Of a stretch of 64,000 nt of DNA, positions 33,931 through 42,568 are shown one piece after another. A program made the position numbers and the translations under genes. The notes beneath the pieces are model-generated. The model searched no databases and had not been told where the DNA came from. It worked only from the letters and a program-made list of their open reading frames with translations. Positions within the stretch are counted from its first letter, which is position 1. Each line of letters opens with the position of its first letter. The stretch lies in contig NZ_FXEG02000003.1 of the NCBI RefSeq assembly GCF_900176255.2, forward strand, positions 1,054,001 through 1,118,000, read 5' to 3'. Source of the stretch: Mycobacterium ahvazicum. GTDB lineage: Bacteria; Actinomycetota; Actinomycetes; Mycobacteriales; Mycobacteriaceae.

Positions 33931-34548
33931 TCAGGGGACCCTGACGGCCCGCAGTGCGGCGTCCACGACGACCTCGGGGGTGATATCGGCACTGGCCGCT
34001 TCAAAGCCGAGGATGAGCCGGTGCCGCAACACCCGGTGGGCGAGCTTCGCGATGTCCTCGGGCAGCACGTGCGCACGCCCGGATAACACCGCCTGCGCCC
34101 GGGCCGCCTTACAGAACGCGATCGTGGCGCGTGGGCTGGCACCGTAGTCGACCAGCCTCGCGATCTGCTTGGGCAACGCCCGCGCCGGGTAGCGGGTCGC
34201 GTCGACCAGTCGGCTGGCATAGAGCATCAGCGCACGATCCATGTGGACGTGACGCACCACGTCCTGCAGGCGCAGCACGTCTTCGAGGGGCAGCAGGTCG
34301 GGCGTGCACTGGATGCGGTGGAAGCGGCCGTGAACCGACTCGGCGAGTACCTTCGCCGCGGTGGTCTTAGCCAGGCCCGGCACGCTTTCGAGCAGGATGT
34401 GGCCGCCCGCAAGCAGGCCGATCAGCAGCGACTCCCTGAGTTCTTGCTGCCCGACGATCTTGGCTGCGAATGCCTCGGAGATGGCGCCTATGACCCCCCG
34501 CACGCTGTCGAGTTCGCCCTGATCCGGTTGCGTCCGTGCTGTGCTCAT
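33931..34548 (-). CDS. moxR: MoxR AAA+ ATPase with internal deletion of the ATPase core
   Basis: The gene encodes 205 residues from ATG 34546-34548; full MoxR proteins are about 310-350. The N-terminal part is normal: KIVGQQELRESLLIGLLAGGHIL, Walker A-type ESVPGLAKTTAAK, RIQCTPDLLP. The sequence then jumps directly to EDVLRLQDVVRHVHMDRALMLY and DYGASPRATIAF, which belong to the C-terminal lid domain (GASPRA sensor-2 region). About 110 residues are absent in frame, including Walker B (LLADEINR in family members), the lid arginine region and sensor 1 (ATQNP). Nucleotide hydrolysis should be impossible. Either a remnant or a non-hydrolysing variant. It starts the six-gene cluster. Confidence 0.82.
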   Translation of the reverse strand: MSTARTQPDQGELDSVRGVIGAISEAFAAKIVGQQELRESLLIGLLAGGHILLESVPGLAKTTAAKVLAESVHGRFHRIQCTPDLLPLEDVLRLQDVVRHVHMDRALMLYASRLVDATRYPARALPKQIARLVDYGASPRATIAFCKAARAQAVLSGRAHVLPEDIAKLAHRVLRHRLILGFEAASADITPEVVVDAALRAVRVP

Positions 34549-34883
34549 ACGCACGACGGGGTACCCGGCCACTGAATTTCCACACGTCGGCCGCCCATGA
34601 GGCGCACGCCCGACGGGCCGAGGCGGTTGCTCTTCTGTCGGGGCCCGAACGGGCTGCACCGGGGCCTCGAAACGTACGCGCAGATTTCATGTGCGATTCA
34701 AAGAATGCGCCGACTGTGCCGTAAGCGTGTCGCCGGTGCTGCGAAACTTATTGCCCTAGAACGCATTCCACACTTTTCGGCGGCCGGCGTAAGTCCCTAT
34801 TAATTAAACGTTCAGACGAACCGGTCAGGTACCGTTACGCCCAAATATTGACGCTTCCGTAATTCGCAGAAGGGTTCGGGGTT
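34549..34883 (+). other. Divergent intergenic region before PPE
   Basis: 335 bp between the MoxR start and the PPE start. The right end (34740-34880) is locally AT-richer (TTAATTAAACG) and presumably carries the PPE promoter; AGAAGGG lies before the PPE ATG. No gene seen. Confidence 0.5.
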
Positions 34884-36098
34884 ATGGATTTTGGGTTGCT
34901 GCCGCCAGAGGTCAATTCGGGGCGCATGTACACCGGTCCCGGCGCGGAGCCTCTGCTCACCGCGGCGGCAGGCTGGGAAGCAGTGGCCGCTGAACTCGAG
35001 TCCGCCGCCGCGGGCTACTCCTCGCAGGTTGCGGGGCTGACCGGGCAATGGTTGGGCCCTTCATCGATGGCGATGTCGGCCGCGGCCGCACGCTATGTGG
35101 CGTGGCTACACGCCAGTGCTGCCGAGGCCTGGCTCACTGCTACTCAGGCGTATGCCGCGGCGGCCGCATACGAAGTCGCGTTCGCGATGACGGTGCCGCC
35201 GCCGGCGATCGCCGCCAACCGTGCACTGCTGATGCTGTTGGTGGCGACTAACTTCTTCGGCCAGAACACCGCGGCGATTGCAGCCACCGAAGCGCAATAC
35301 ATGGAGATGTGGATTCAAGATGCGATCGCCATGTATGGCTACGCTTTCGACTCCGCCACGGCGAGCACCCTGGTCTCATTTGACGAGCCGCCACAGACCA
35401 CCAACCCGAGCGGGCCGATCACCCAGGCCCGTGCGGTCGCACAGACCGCGACCACTAACACCGTCGCCCGAACCCAAAGCCTGCTGACACAACTCAGCTC
35501 TCTGGACGGCACGACCGCACCCCTGTCCGGCGTTGACGTCGGCGCCTCCAACGTCGTCAGTAGCGGAGTCGACGCCAGCGTCGGCGGCTCCAGCGGAGTC
35601 AACATCGGAGTCGGCGCCACCGTGGGCGGGTCCAGCGGAGTCGACGCCGGAGTCGACGCCAGCGTCGGCGGGTCCACCGGAGTCGACATCGGAGTCGGCG
35701 CGGGCGGCGTCGGTAGCGGCGTCAACACCGGAGTCGGAGTCGGCGGCTCCACCGGAGTCAACACCGGAGTCGGCGCCAGCGTCGGCGGATCCACCGGAGT
35801 CGACGTCGGCGTCGGCGTGGGCGGCTCCACCGGAGTCAACACCGGAGTCGGAGTCGGCGGCTCCACCGGAGTCGGCGCCAGCGTCGGCGGATCCACCGGA
35901 GTCAACGTCGGCGTCGGTGTCGGTGTGGGCGCAAACGGCGCCGCAGTGTCGACTGGGCCGGTCTCGCCGTTGGTCGGCTCGCCGGGACTGGCCGGAACCG
36001 CGGCAATCCAACCTCAGTACAACGCTGAAGGACTCGCGGATTGGGTGGCGAGCACCTTCCCCGGGGCCGGTGCGATTCCTGTGGCGGCGGCCGGATAA
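34884..36098 (+). CDS. PPE family protein with Gly/Val/Ser repeat tail
   Basis: The gene encodes 404 residues. The N-terminal PPE domain (1-175) starts MDFGLLPPEVNSGRMYTGPG with Pro-Pro-Glu at 7-9, has GQWLGPSS (the WxG-like turn), and AAAAAYEVAFAMTVPPPAIAANRALLMLLVATNFFGQNT as the family helix. A linker (180-215) leads to a repeat of the kind GGSTGVNTGVGV (about 218-352), then a short unique C-terminus. PPE proteins are exported by ESX type VII systems, usually with a PE partner and an EspG chaperone; none is present next to it. The repeat differs from the classical MPTR NxGxGNxG pattern. AGAAGGG lies upstream of the ATG. Confidence 0.95.
   Translation: MDFGLLPPEVNSGRMYTGPGAEPLLTAAAGWEAVAAELESAAAGYSSQVAGLTGQWLGPSSMAMSAAAARYVAWLHASAAEAWLTATQAYAAAAAYEVAFAMTVPPPAIAANRALLMLLVATNFFGQNTAAIAATEAQYMEMWIQDAIAMYGYAFDSATASTLVSFDEPPQTTNPSGPITQARAVAQTATTNTVARTQSLLTQLSSLDGTTAPLSGVDVGASNVVSSGVDASVGGSSGVNIGVGATVGGSSGVDAGVDASVGGSTGVDIGVGAGGVGSGVNTGVGVGGSTGVNTGVGASVGGSTGVDVGVGVGGSTGVNTGVGVGGSTGVGASVGGSTGVNVGVGVGVGANGAAVSTGPVSPLVGSPGLAGTAAIQPQYNAEGLADWVASTFPGAGAIPVAAAG
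35535..35940 (+). repeat. PPE repeat: (GGSxGVxxGVGx)n
   Basis: About ten degenerate units of 11-15 codons, alternating GVNTGVGV or GVDxGV with GGST/GGSS blocks. At DNA level GGCGGSTCCACCGGAGTC-like blocks recur almost identically, so copy number is likely to vary by slippage or recombination. Confidence 0.8.
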
Positions 36099-36114
36099 GA
36101 AATTACCCGTTGCA

Positions 36115-37374
36115 TCAACTCGCCGTCAGGATTCGATACTGGGCAGCCATCTCCTGCTGCACGTTGTCGAGTTGGCGGGCAACAGTTTTGATCGTGTAGC
36201 GGCCCGCCGCGGCCAGACACCAGTAGCGGGGCACTAGGCCGTTGGATCCGGCGACGCGCGTGCAGTGGCTGTCCGGAAGACCGGGAACTGAAGAAGCCGC
36301 TTGCGCAGCAGGGGTTTTAGCAGCGAGATCACTATAGGCTTGCGCGAGCGTCTGTGCGGCCGAGGGGTCTTTCGTTTGGTAAACGGTGGTCAGGTTCACC
36401 GAAACGAAGTCGACACCCGCCGCGGAAAGCAGCGGCCCGTTCTGCACCGGGTCGTCCTCGAGGTGCAGCGCGCCCGCCGGCGGGTAGGCGGCCCCGGACA
36501 TCGAGGTGGTCTGGTCGTCCGGCGCCGGCAAGGTGCGCGCGACAAGGCCGGTGGGATCCAATGCAAGCGTGGGAAACTCGACGGCTTCGGTTGGCACAAA
36601 GGTGTCGATGAGCGGAACCTGGCGATCCAGTGTGCGCCCAGCGAGCTGGGCTTCGCAGTCCGTGCCGGCCGCACACCGCACCACCTGAACGAGTACATAG
36701 GGACCACGCGCGGTAAGCGCCGTCAGTTCACGAACCGTTTGGGTGCCCTCCTGGAAAGTCAGCACCGTGCCGTTGGCGTCGGGATGCCCTGGAATGGGCA
36801 GCGAGCTTTCTGGCTCGGTCACGATCGGGGTGGCGGTGGGATCTCGAGGCATATGTCGGGCCGCTGTGGTCATGTTCTGCGCCGCCTGCGCGGCCTCCGC
36901 GGGGCTGGCGAATCGCAGCACGGAATTGCGCAGCGCCATCTGTGGATTGGGGCCCGGGCTTTGCCGCTCGGTAACGAATCCGACCACCAGCGATAAGTTG
37001 TACGCGCCGCCGCCGATCGGCGCCCACACCGCGCGCGTCAGCCCCTTGGTTTCGGCGATCACAGCCGGACCGGAAGAGTTCAGGCCAATCAGACTCGGCT
37101 CGACTTCCCAGGGACCGACGACGTAGGCCGCCATACGACGGCCCTCGACCAGTCGCCCCGCGTGGTCGGAGCCGGCATTGCCCAGCGGCGGCTGCGGCGT
37201 GACGGGATAGCTCCCAGGGTCGAGCATCGAAGCGTTCACCGGCGCCGTGGACGATGACCTCGACCCGGGCGCGCGGGCGGCTTCTCCGCCGATGGTGTGG
37301 CTGCAGCCCGCCAGCACCAGCGCGAGTAGCACACTGACAACACTCGGGTTTGGTTGCAGCAGTTTACTTTTCAT
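36115..37374 (-). CDS. Lipoprotein, DUF7373-like
   Basis: The gene encodes 419 residues with a lipobox LVLAGC at about 19-24, so it is probably exported and lipid-anchored. The body has VVGPWEVEPSLIGLNSSGPAVIAETKGLTRAVW and a C-terminal part with a Cys pair (SHCTRV...RYWCLAA), typical of the mycobacterial DUF7373 two-lobe lipoproteins, whose function is unknown. It starts 25 bp after the smaller lipoprotein and about 0.5 kb after the PknH-like kinase, all on the same strand, so a three-gene operon is likely. Possibly a ligand-binding partner of the kinase. Confidence 0.85.
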   Translation of the reverse strand: MKSKLLQPNPSVVSVLLALVLAGCSHTIGGEAARAPGSRSSSTAPVNASMLDPGSYPVTPQPPLGNAGSDHAGRLVEGRRMAAYVVGPWEVEPSLIGLNSSGPAVIAETKGLTRAVWAPIGGGAYNLSLVVGFVTERQSPGPNPQMALRNSVLRFASPAEAAQAAQNMTTAARHMPRDPTATPIVTEPESSLPIPGHPDANGTVLTFQEGTQTVRELTALTARGPYVLVQVVRCAAGTDCEAQLAGRTLDRQVPLIDTFVPTEAVEFPTLALDPTGLVARTLPAPDDQTTSMSGAAYPPAGALHLEDDPVQNGPLLSAAGVDFVSVNLTTVYQTKDPSAAQTLAQAYSDLAAKTPAAQAASSVPGLPDSHCTRVAGSNGLVPRYWCLAAAGRYTIKTVARQLDNVQQEMAAQYRILTAS

Positions 37375-37399
37375 ATCGACCCGGGCCTTGAGTGACTGG

Positions 37400-37891
37400 T
37401 CACGACGTCTTGCAGATCTTCCATCCGTCTTCGAGTTTCAACGGCAAGCTGACGGTGCGAGTGCCCAAAGTTTCGTTCTGACCCTCGAACGTGGCATCGG
37501 CGGTGTTGCCCGTAATCGCGATGTTGGTGATGTTCTTGATCGTGGTCACGCCGTTCTGGGCACGGCCCTTCTTGACGTAATTCATTGCGGTGCCGCTGAA
37601 TTGGTTTCTCATCGCGGTGCACATCAATTGCAGGTAGGCGTCCCAGTTTTGGGTGTTGTACGCGTCCTGAAACGCCATCAGGGTCTCGCGGATCTGATCC
37701 TCGGCCGAAGGGCTGGCCGAGGGGGCCGGCGGCGCCGGGCGACCGGACGGGGCGACGACGGACGGCGAGGCCGAGATACCCGTCTTCTGCGGCAGCGCCG
37801 AGCCCCCGGTCACCGTTGTACACGATGTCGCCAGGGCGACGGTAACACCGACGGCCCACAGGCGGGCAATGACCGGCGCGGAACTATTCAT
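37400..37891 (-). CDS. Small lipoprotein with NTF2/DUF4878-like domain
   Basis: The gene encodes 163 residues: signal peptide with lipobox-like ALATSC (19-24), a Pro/Ser-rich linker (38-62), then QIRETLMAFQDAYNTQNWDAYLQLMC...SLPLKLEDGWKICKTS, the helix-then-beta pattern of NTF2/DUF4878-like domains. Two Cys (in LMC and ICK) could form a disulfide. It lies 18 bp downstream of the PknH-like kinase gene on the same strand. Probably lipid-anchored outside the membrane; role unknown. Confidence 0.82.
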   Translation of the reverse strand: MNSSAPVIARLWAVGVTVALATSCTTVTGGSALPQKTGISASPSVVAPSGRPAPPAPSASPSAEDQIRETLMAFQDAYNTQNWDAYLQLMCTAMRNQFSGTAMNYVKKGRAQNGVTTIKNITNIAITGNTADATFEGQNETLGTRTVSLPLKLEDGWKICKTS

Positions 37892-37909
37892 CTGTCCCCC
37901 CTTGTTGCC

Positions 37910-39622
37910 TCATTGTCGAGGCACTTTGTTGGCGGTGGCGCTGACCAAAGTGGCGATGTCGGCACCTCCCGCGGCACGGCATTGGCGAATGTCGACTAAG
38001 ACGTTGCCGCGCACCATCATTCCGTGGTCGCACGATCCGCCACCGCGAAGGGTCGCCGCCAGGGTCAGCACACCGGCGGTAGTCTGCGGCTGGCCGAAGT
38101 CCCAGATTTTGGCGGGCGCGCCCGGTTCGGTAACGGTGATGGATTTTCCGCCACACAGGGACCACTGCCCCTCCTGAGCAGTAAGGGCAGAGACGGCCTT
38201 GTCGCCGGGGAAGGCGAGAACCGATTGGGTGACGCTGTCTTGCCAGGCCTGTTCGTTCATGCCACGCAACGTTTGCACGGCCACGCCCGTGTAACCCTTT
38301 TGCCCGTAGACGCTCTGCTGCGCAGGCGCCCACGCGCCCAGGCATTGCTGGTTATCGACTTCCGCGGAATCGTCGAGCAGGCTGGCGCTGTCTTGCTCCA
38401 GAACCAGCGGATCGCCATTGGCCGTGACCGGAAGCTGTGCGGCGGGCAGCAAAATGGCGCGCAATTGGGCGGGCGCGACGTTGGTGGCCGGCGGTCCGGG
38501 AGGCGACACCGGCACACCGGGTGACCCGGCACCCTGGCGGGAGTCAGCGCTTGGTCCCGAGGCGTCGGGCCAGACCAGCACGGTGACCGTGGCGGCCAAC
38601 AGCAGCACCACACCGGCCAGCGCGGCGGCGATCAGACCGCGCCGACGCTTAGGAGCCGGGCCGGGTGGCGGGAACGGTCCGGGTGGCGGCGATCCCGGCC
38701 ACGCGGACACCGTCGGCGGCTGCGAGGTGTGCGGGTAGGAGTTGACGGCACCGCTGGGTATCGGTGGCAGTGGCGCGTAACGGTTGCGATCGTGCAGCGC
38801 CGAAACGGCGGCGTCGGCAAGGGCGCTCGCCGTCGGGAACCGGGCGGCCGGATCTTTCGCCATCGCAACCGCGATCACGTGGTCGAGGGCGGAAGGAAGC
38901 GAAGGCACCACGTCGGTGGCTCGCGGCGGCGGTTGGAACAAGTGGGCCATCATCACCGACGCGGCCCCGTTGGTTGCCGCGAAAGGCGTGTTGCCGGTAA
39001 GCAACCGATACAGCGTGCAGCCCAGTGAATAGATGTCGACCCGTCCGTCGATGCGCCCATTGGACAGCACTTCTGGTGCGGCGTAGCCGACGGTGGCCAC
39101 CACCGCCCCGGTGGCCGTCAGCCCCACGTCGTCCAGGGCGCGTGCAATCCCGAAGTCGCCCAGCAGAACTCGCTCGTCGGGGCCGACGGGGCCGGACAGC
39201 ATGAAGTTGCCGGGTTTGACGTCGCGGTGAATGACGTGGTTGGCGTGCGCGAAATCGAGCGCCCGGGCGACCTGCGTGATGATGTGTACCGCGCGGTGCG
39301 GGGTCATGGTTCCGTCGCACAGAGCGGCCTCGGCGTCCGTGCCGTCCACGAACTGCATCGCGATCCACAGCTGGCCGTCGTCCGTCTGGCCACGGGTGTA
39401 GACGGACACGATCTGGGGGTGTGCCAGGGCGGCCGCGGTATCGGCCTCGCGGATGAAACGTGCCCGGAAATCCCGATCGCGCGACAGCTCGGCGGATAAC
39501 ACTTTGAGCGCGACTTTGCGAGGCAATGCCGGGTCGGCGGCCAAGTACACAGTTCCCATGCCCCCGCTGCCCAGCACCGCCTGGATGCGGTAACCGCAGA
39601 CCAGGGACCCGTTTGCCAGCAC
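37910..39622 (-). CDS. PknH-like transmembrane Ser/Thr protein kinase
   Basis: The gene encodes 570 residues (GTG start). Kinase domain 1-275: glycine loop LGSGGMGTVY, Lys40, catalytic HRDVKPGNF (132-140), DFG 156-158, activation segment TATGAVVATVGYAAPE. A Pro-rich linker (285-325) leads to a TM (330-351) and an extracellular domain (about 385-570) with four Cys (QQC, SLC, SCD, RQC), matching the PknH_C-like sensor domain that forms two disulfides. PknH-type kinases in mycobacteria phosphorylate EmbR-like regulators and others; no FHA gene is adjacent. It is followed by two lipoprotein genes at 18 and 25 bp. Confidence 0.94.
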   Translation of the reverse strand: MLANGSLVCGYRIQAVLGSGGMGTVYLAADPALPRKVALKVLSAELSRDRDFRARFIREADTAAALAHPQIVSVYTRGQTDDGQLWIAMQFVDGTDAEAALCDGTMTPHRAVHIITQVARALDFAHANHVIHRDVKPGNFMLSGPVGPDERVLLGDFGIARALDDVGLTATGAVVATVGYAAPEVLSNGRIDGRVDIYSLGCTLYRLLTGNTPFAATNGAASVMMAHLFQPPPRATDVVPSLPSALDHVIAVAMAKDPAARFPTASALADAAVSALHDRNRYAPLPPIPSGAVNSYPHTSQPPTVSAWPGSPPPGPFPPPGPAPKRRRGLIAAALAGVVLLLAATVTVLVWPDASGPSADSRQGAGSPGVPVSPPGPPATNVAPAQLRAILLPAAQLPVTANGDPLVLEQDSASLLDDSAEVDNQQCLGAWAPAQQSVYGQKGYTGVAVQTLRGMNEQAWQDSVTQSVLAFPGDKAVSALTAQEGQWSLCGGKSITVTEPGAPAKIWDFGQPQTTAGVLTLAATLRGGGSCDHGMMVRGNVLVDIRQCRAAGGADIATLVSATANKVPRQ

Positions 39623-39690
39623 CCGTCAACCCTACGGTCCGGCGGCCCCCATCCGGGTCAGAACCGGCCGACACTCAGCGATCCCCATGC

Positions 39691-40623
39691 TCATCGCGCA
39701 GATGTGGTGCCCCGGCGTCGTGGTGCGCGATGAGCCGCGAGCACGTCGGCATTTGCCAACGTTTGCGCCTGCGCGGCCAGCGTCGATGCCCCGTTGGCAT
39801 GGGCGAGGGCCTCGGCCTCGTTGCTCGCTTCCTTGCCGCGTGCGGCCGCCAAATGCCGCTTCGCCTCTTCCAATCGGCCCTGGGCCTGGGCACCGACGTT
39901 GTCGCGATGCTTGGCGACGTAGTCGGCGATTTGGCGCAATCGGGCGTCCGCGATGGGCAATGCCTGCACCAACGACTCGACGCGTTGCCCGTCGCGATGG
40001 TCGACCGGCCGTGCGGCGCGCCGACGCCGGGCGCGATAGAGCAGAAGAACCACCACGACGATGACCACGACGACGATGACGCCGATCGCGATCCACAGCC
40101 AGATCCGGTTCGACGGGCCGGACGCTTTATTCGGCGCCGGCGGTTTGGTCGCCGGTGCCGACTGTTCCAACCCGGCGGCAGCAGCGACGGCGGCACCGCT
40201 CCAGTCTTTTGCGCTCACTGCCGGTTCAATCTTGTTGCTGCGCAGACTATTCAAGTCGGCAGCAGTGAGACCCCGCACCTTCCCGGGCACCGAGAACGCA
40301 TACGCCTTGGTATTGGTGGCCACTGCCAGCAGCGCGTCGTGGTCGTCCATCCCGCTGGCGGTGCGGGTTTTGTCGGCCCAGTTCTCGGGTTTATACCTCG
40401 AGAAGTTGTCGACGTAGACCACCCACAGTTGAACGTGCTGATCCTGATAGAGCCGGTCGATCGCCGAGCCGATCGTCGCCCGATCGGAATCCGTCAACAC
40501 CTGGGTGTTGTCGGTGATGTGATCGGTGAGCTTGGTCGGCGGTTGCGCACCGGCGGGCGTTGTCAGCAGCAGGGCCACCAGCAGGGTCGTCAGGACTACT
40601 CCGACCAGGCGGACGATTCGCAT
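39691..40623 (-). CDS. TPM-domain membrane protein
   Basis: The gene encodes 310 residues. Signal peptide (MRIVRLVGVVLTTLLVALLL...AGA), TPM domain (about 30-160: LTDHITDNTQVLTDSDRATI...VQLWVVYVDNFSRYKPENWA...LLAVATNTKAYAF), then a TM of Ile/Val (WLWIAIGVIVVVVIVVVVLLLY in part) and an Ala-rich helical tail. Rv2345 of M. tuberculosis has the same start but is about twice as long, so this is a short form; the basic end RAPRRRGTTSAR may be a premature frame. TPM domains are linked to photosystem repair phosphatases and cell-wall functions elsewhere. It lies 68 bp upstream of the kinase. Confidence 0.83.
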   Translation of the reverse strand: MRIVRLVGVVLTTLLVALLLTTPAGAQPPTKLTDHITDNTQVLTDSDRATIGSAIDRLYQDQHVQLWVVYVDNFSRYKPENWADKTRTASGMDDHDALLAVATNTKAYAFSVPGKVRGLTAADLNSLRSNKIEPAVSAKDWSGAAVAAAAGLEQSAPATKPPAPNKASGPSNRIWLWIAIGVIVVVVIVVVVLLLYRARRRRAARPVDHRDGQRVESLVQALPIADARLRQIADYVAKHRDNVGAQAQGRLEEAKRHLAAARGKEASNEAEALAHANGASTLAAQAQTLANADVLAAHRAPRRRGTTSAR

Positions 40624-40753
40624 ACGGGTAATCTAGCCCGCCGCCGGCCGATAGCCCAGATCATGCCCCTAAACCGGGAACCCGCGCGGCCTTGGGCCTA
40701 TTACCGGCGAGCGATGCTCCCAATCACAATGGCCACCAAGCATTTACAGCTCA

Positions 40754-41095
40754 CTACTTCCGGCAGCCGACCTTACCGCCCGGCACGCGGATGAGCGTTC
40801 CGAGGCAGGTGTTCACCCGGGCGGGATCTCCCTCCAGGATGTGGGCACCGACGGGAATGCCGCCCGCGGTTCCCGGCTGCCCGGGGCTGCCGCGGTAGTA
40901 GTGGTGGCACATATCCATGTCCCAAATTACGTCCTGGTGCGGCAGAGGACCGCCGGGACACCAAACTCGGCTGCACATCCCCAAGCGGTTGCAGATGTGC
41001 GTTGACGGGTCGGCCTGGGCGCTGCCGGGGCCAAGCCCCGCACTGGCCGATGCCATGGCGCTCAAGAACAATGCTCCGACAATGATTCGACGCAT
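40754..41095 (-). CDS. Small secreted Cys-rich protein
   Basis: The gene encodes 113 residues from ATG 41093-41095 (MRRIIVGALFLSAMASASAG). A signal peptide ending near SAQA-DPST precedes a mature part with six Cys (ICNRLGMCSRVWCPGG...DMCHHYY...NTCLGTL...GCRK) and a DVIWDMDMCHHYYRG motif seen in several mycobacterial exported proteins of unknown function. Disulfide-rich, probably secreted or envelope-located. The longer frame to 41161 has no better start. Confidence 0.75.
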   Translation of the reverse strand: MRRIIVGALFLSAMASASAGLGPGSAQADPSTHICNRLGMCSRVWCPGGPLPHQDVIWDMDMCHHYYRGSPGQPGTAGGIPVGAHILEGDPARVNTCLGTLIRVPGGKVGCRK

Positions 41096-41190
41096 GATGT
41101 GTTGTCCTGATCGGAGTGTCGCCGGTGCGGGCATTGTTGGCAATGGCACCGACGAAACCAAGTATTGGATTTCCGATCGTCATTGGTCAC

Positions 41191-41208
41191 GAGTAGTGGG
41201 CTACTCGA
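41191..41208. promoter_or_regulatory. 7-bp inverted repeat
   Basis: CGAGTAG - TGGG - CTACTCG lies between the divergent secreted-protein and membrane-protein genes. It could be a small operator or a transcript hairpin in the 5' leader of the latter. Confidence 0.3.
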
Positions 41209-41344
41209 TTTCGGCTAAAAGCCTGTGCAGTGCACCTATACCGCCGGGCGCACCCCAAACCTCTTGAACGACTGCTTGACTCGCGTGGGTGTTCAACTCG
41301 ACGCAGATGTCGCCCCGATTCAGACTCGAAACATCGCGCCCGTC

Positions 41345-41833
41345 ATGCAAGATGAGCAGATGCAGCGCGACCTTGTCCGGCGTCGGCTGGACTACCTCCT
41401 GCTCCCGGCCTTCGTGCTCGGCATCATCAACGCCGCCTTGTTGAGTTTGCCGGAAGCCCTCGGAGTTCCTGTCGCCACTGACAGCCCGTGGCCACCTCTG
41501 CGTGCCTTGCACACCTGGGCGGTCGAGCAGGAACCGCAGCACCTCGTCATGCCGCCCGCCTTGAAGGCCTCACTGTTGTACGACGGTTTCGTTCAGCTTC
41601 CGCTGCTTGTTGTGCTGACCATCGGTGTCTGGAAGCTCAAATCCTGGCCGTGGCTGGGCACGCTGGCCCTGGCCTACGCCGTCAGCGCCGTGATGAACAT
41701 GTACTTCTACTTCATGCAGACATTTCTCGGACCCGACAGTCCGCCACACCTGACGACCTACCTGCCACTCAACCTGCCCTGGCTGATCGTGCCGATGCTG
41801 GTGGCGTACCGCTTCTGGCCGCGGACAGCTTGA
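41345..41833 (+). CDS. EXPERA-like four-TM membrane protein
   Basis: The gene encodes 162 residues from ATG 41345 (MQDEQMQRDLVRRRLDYLLL). Four hydrophobic segments: LLPAFVLGIINAALLSL, LPLLVVLTIGVWKL, WLGTLALAYAVSAVMNMYFYFM, LPWLIVPMLVAYRFW. The spacing and the aromatic/acidic loop resemble EXPERA (emopamil-binding/TMEM97-like) proteins, which bind or isomerise sterols or lipids. The match is by eye and modest. The upstream frame to 41225 lacks coding character. Confidence 0.65.
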   Translation: MQDEQMQRDLVRRRLDYLLLPAFVLGIINAALLSLPEALGVPVATDSPWPPLRALHTWAVEQEPQHLVMPPALKASLLYDGFVQLPLLVVLTIGVWKLKSWPWLGTLALAYAVSAVMNMYFYFMQTFLGPDSPPHLTTYLPLNLPWLIVPMLVAYRFWPRTA

Positions 41834-41845
41834 GCAGAAGGCGTC

Positions 41846-42496
41846 TCAGGCGATCAGCAAGGCGACACCACTGTCAGTGACGTCGACGCTGACGCAGGAT
41901 AGATCGGTCACGACGACGTCGGCGTCGACCAGTTCGGCCGCGGGGTGAGTCGTCGTGACGGCTAGCACTTGCGCCCCCGCGGCTCGGCCGGCACCGACGC
42001 CCGCGGGCGCATCCTCCACCACCAGACACTCACGTGCCTCGAAGCCCAGCGCGGCGGCCGCCTTGAGGTAGCTCTCGGGGTCTGGCTTACCGAACGCCAC
42101 ATCCTCCGCGCCGATCAACAACATCGGAGCCGGGAGCCGTGCCGCCGCCAATCGAGCGGCCATCAACGAACGGGGCCCCGACGTCACCGCCGCCCAATGA
42201 CTAAGGGGTAGGGCATCGAGCAACCGATGCGCTCCCGGTAGCGCCAAGACGCCATCCAGATCAGCGGATTCCTGCAGCGCGAGTAGCCGGGCTGTCGCTG
42301 CGGCCCGCTGCTGTGGCGCGACGAACTGCGCGACAGTGTCTTCGGTTCGCCTGCCGTGACAGACCTTCAGTACCTCGTCGTAGTCGACGCCGTATTCGTG
42401 GGCCCAGGTGCCCCAGGAGTGTTCGACCGTGGCGGTTGAGTCAACCAAGGTGCCATCGATGTCGAACAAGACTCGTTTGCCGTGCAGAACCGCCAT
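41846..42496 (-). CDS. HAD-family phosphatase (sugar-phosphatase-like)
   Basis: The gene encodes 216 residues from ATG 42494-42496. HAD motif I DIDGTLVDST (nucleophile Asp at the first D), motif II TSG in AAVTSGPRSL, motif III/IV GKPDPESYLKAAAALG and VVEDAPAGVGAGRAAG. Cap domain between residues 16 and 85 is of the helical C1 type. Such proteins dephosphorylate small sugar phosphates such as 2-deoxyglucose-6-P or glycerol-P. It is cytosolic and convergent with the EXPERA-like gene, 12 bp apart. Confidence 0.92.
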   Translation of the reverse strand: MAVLHGKRVLFDIDGTLVDSTATVEHSWGTWAHEYGVDYDEVLKVCHGRRTEDTVAQFVAPQQRAAATARLLALQESADLDGVLALPGAHRLLDALPLSHWAAVTSGPRSLMAARLAAARLPAPMLLIGAEDVAFGKPDPESYLKAAAALGFEARECLVVEDAPAGVGAGRAAGAQVLAVTTTHPAAELVDADVVVTDLSCVSVDVTDSGVALLIA

Positions 42497-42568
42497 CGAC
42501 TGCAACCCTAATGCGGGTAGCGTCCGCACACCCGACGGTGTGTCCTAGGAAACAGGCGCGGTAGCCGG

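Noticed and set aside
35535..35940. CRISPR-like repeat
   Set aside because: Repeats are adjacent, coding and lack unique spacers of constant length.
35376..36011. Antisense frames over the PPE repeat
   Set aside because: Low-complexity frames (VDSGGAADAG) produced by the repeat in reverse; no start signal.
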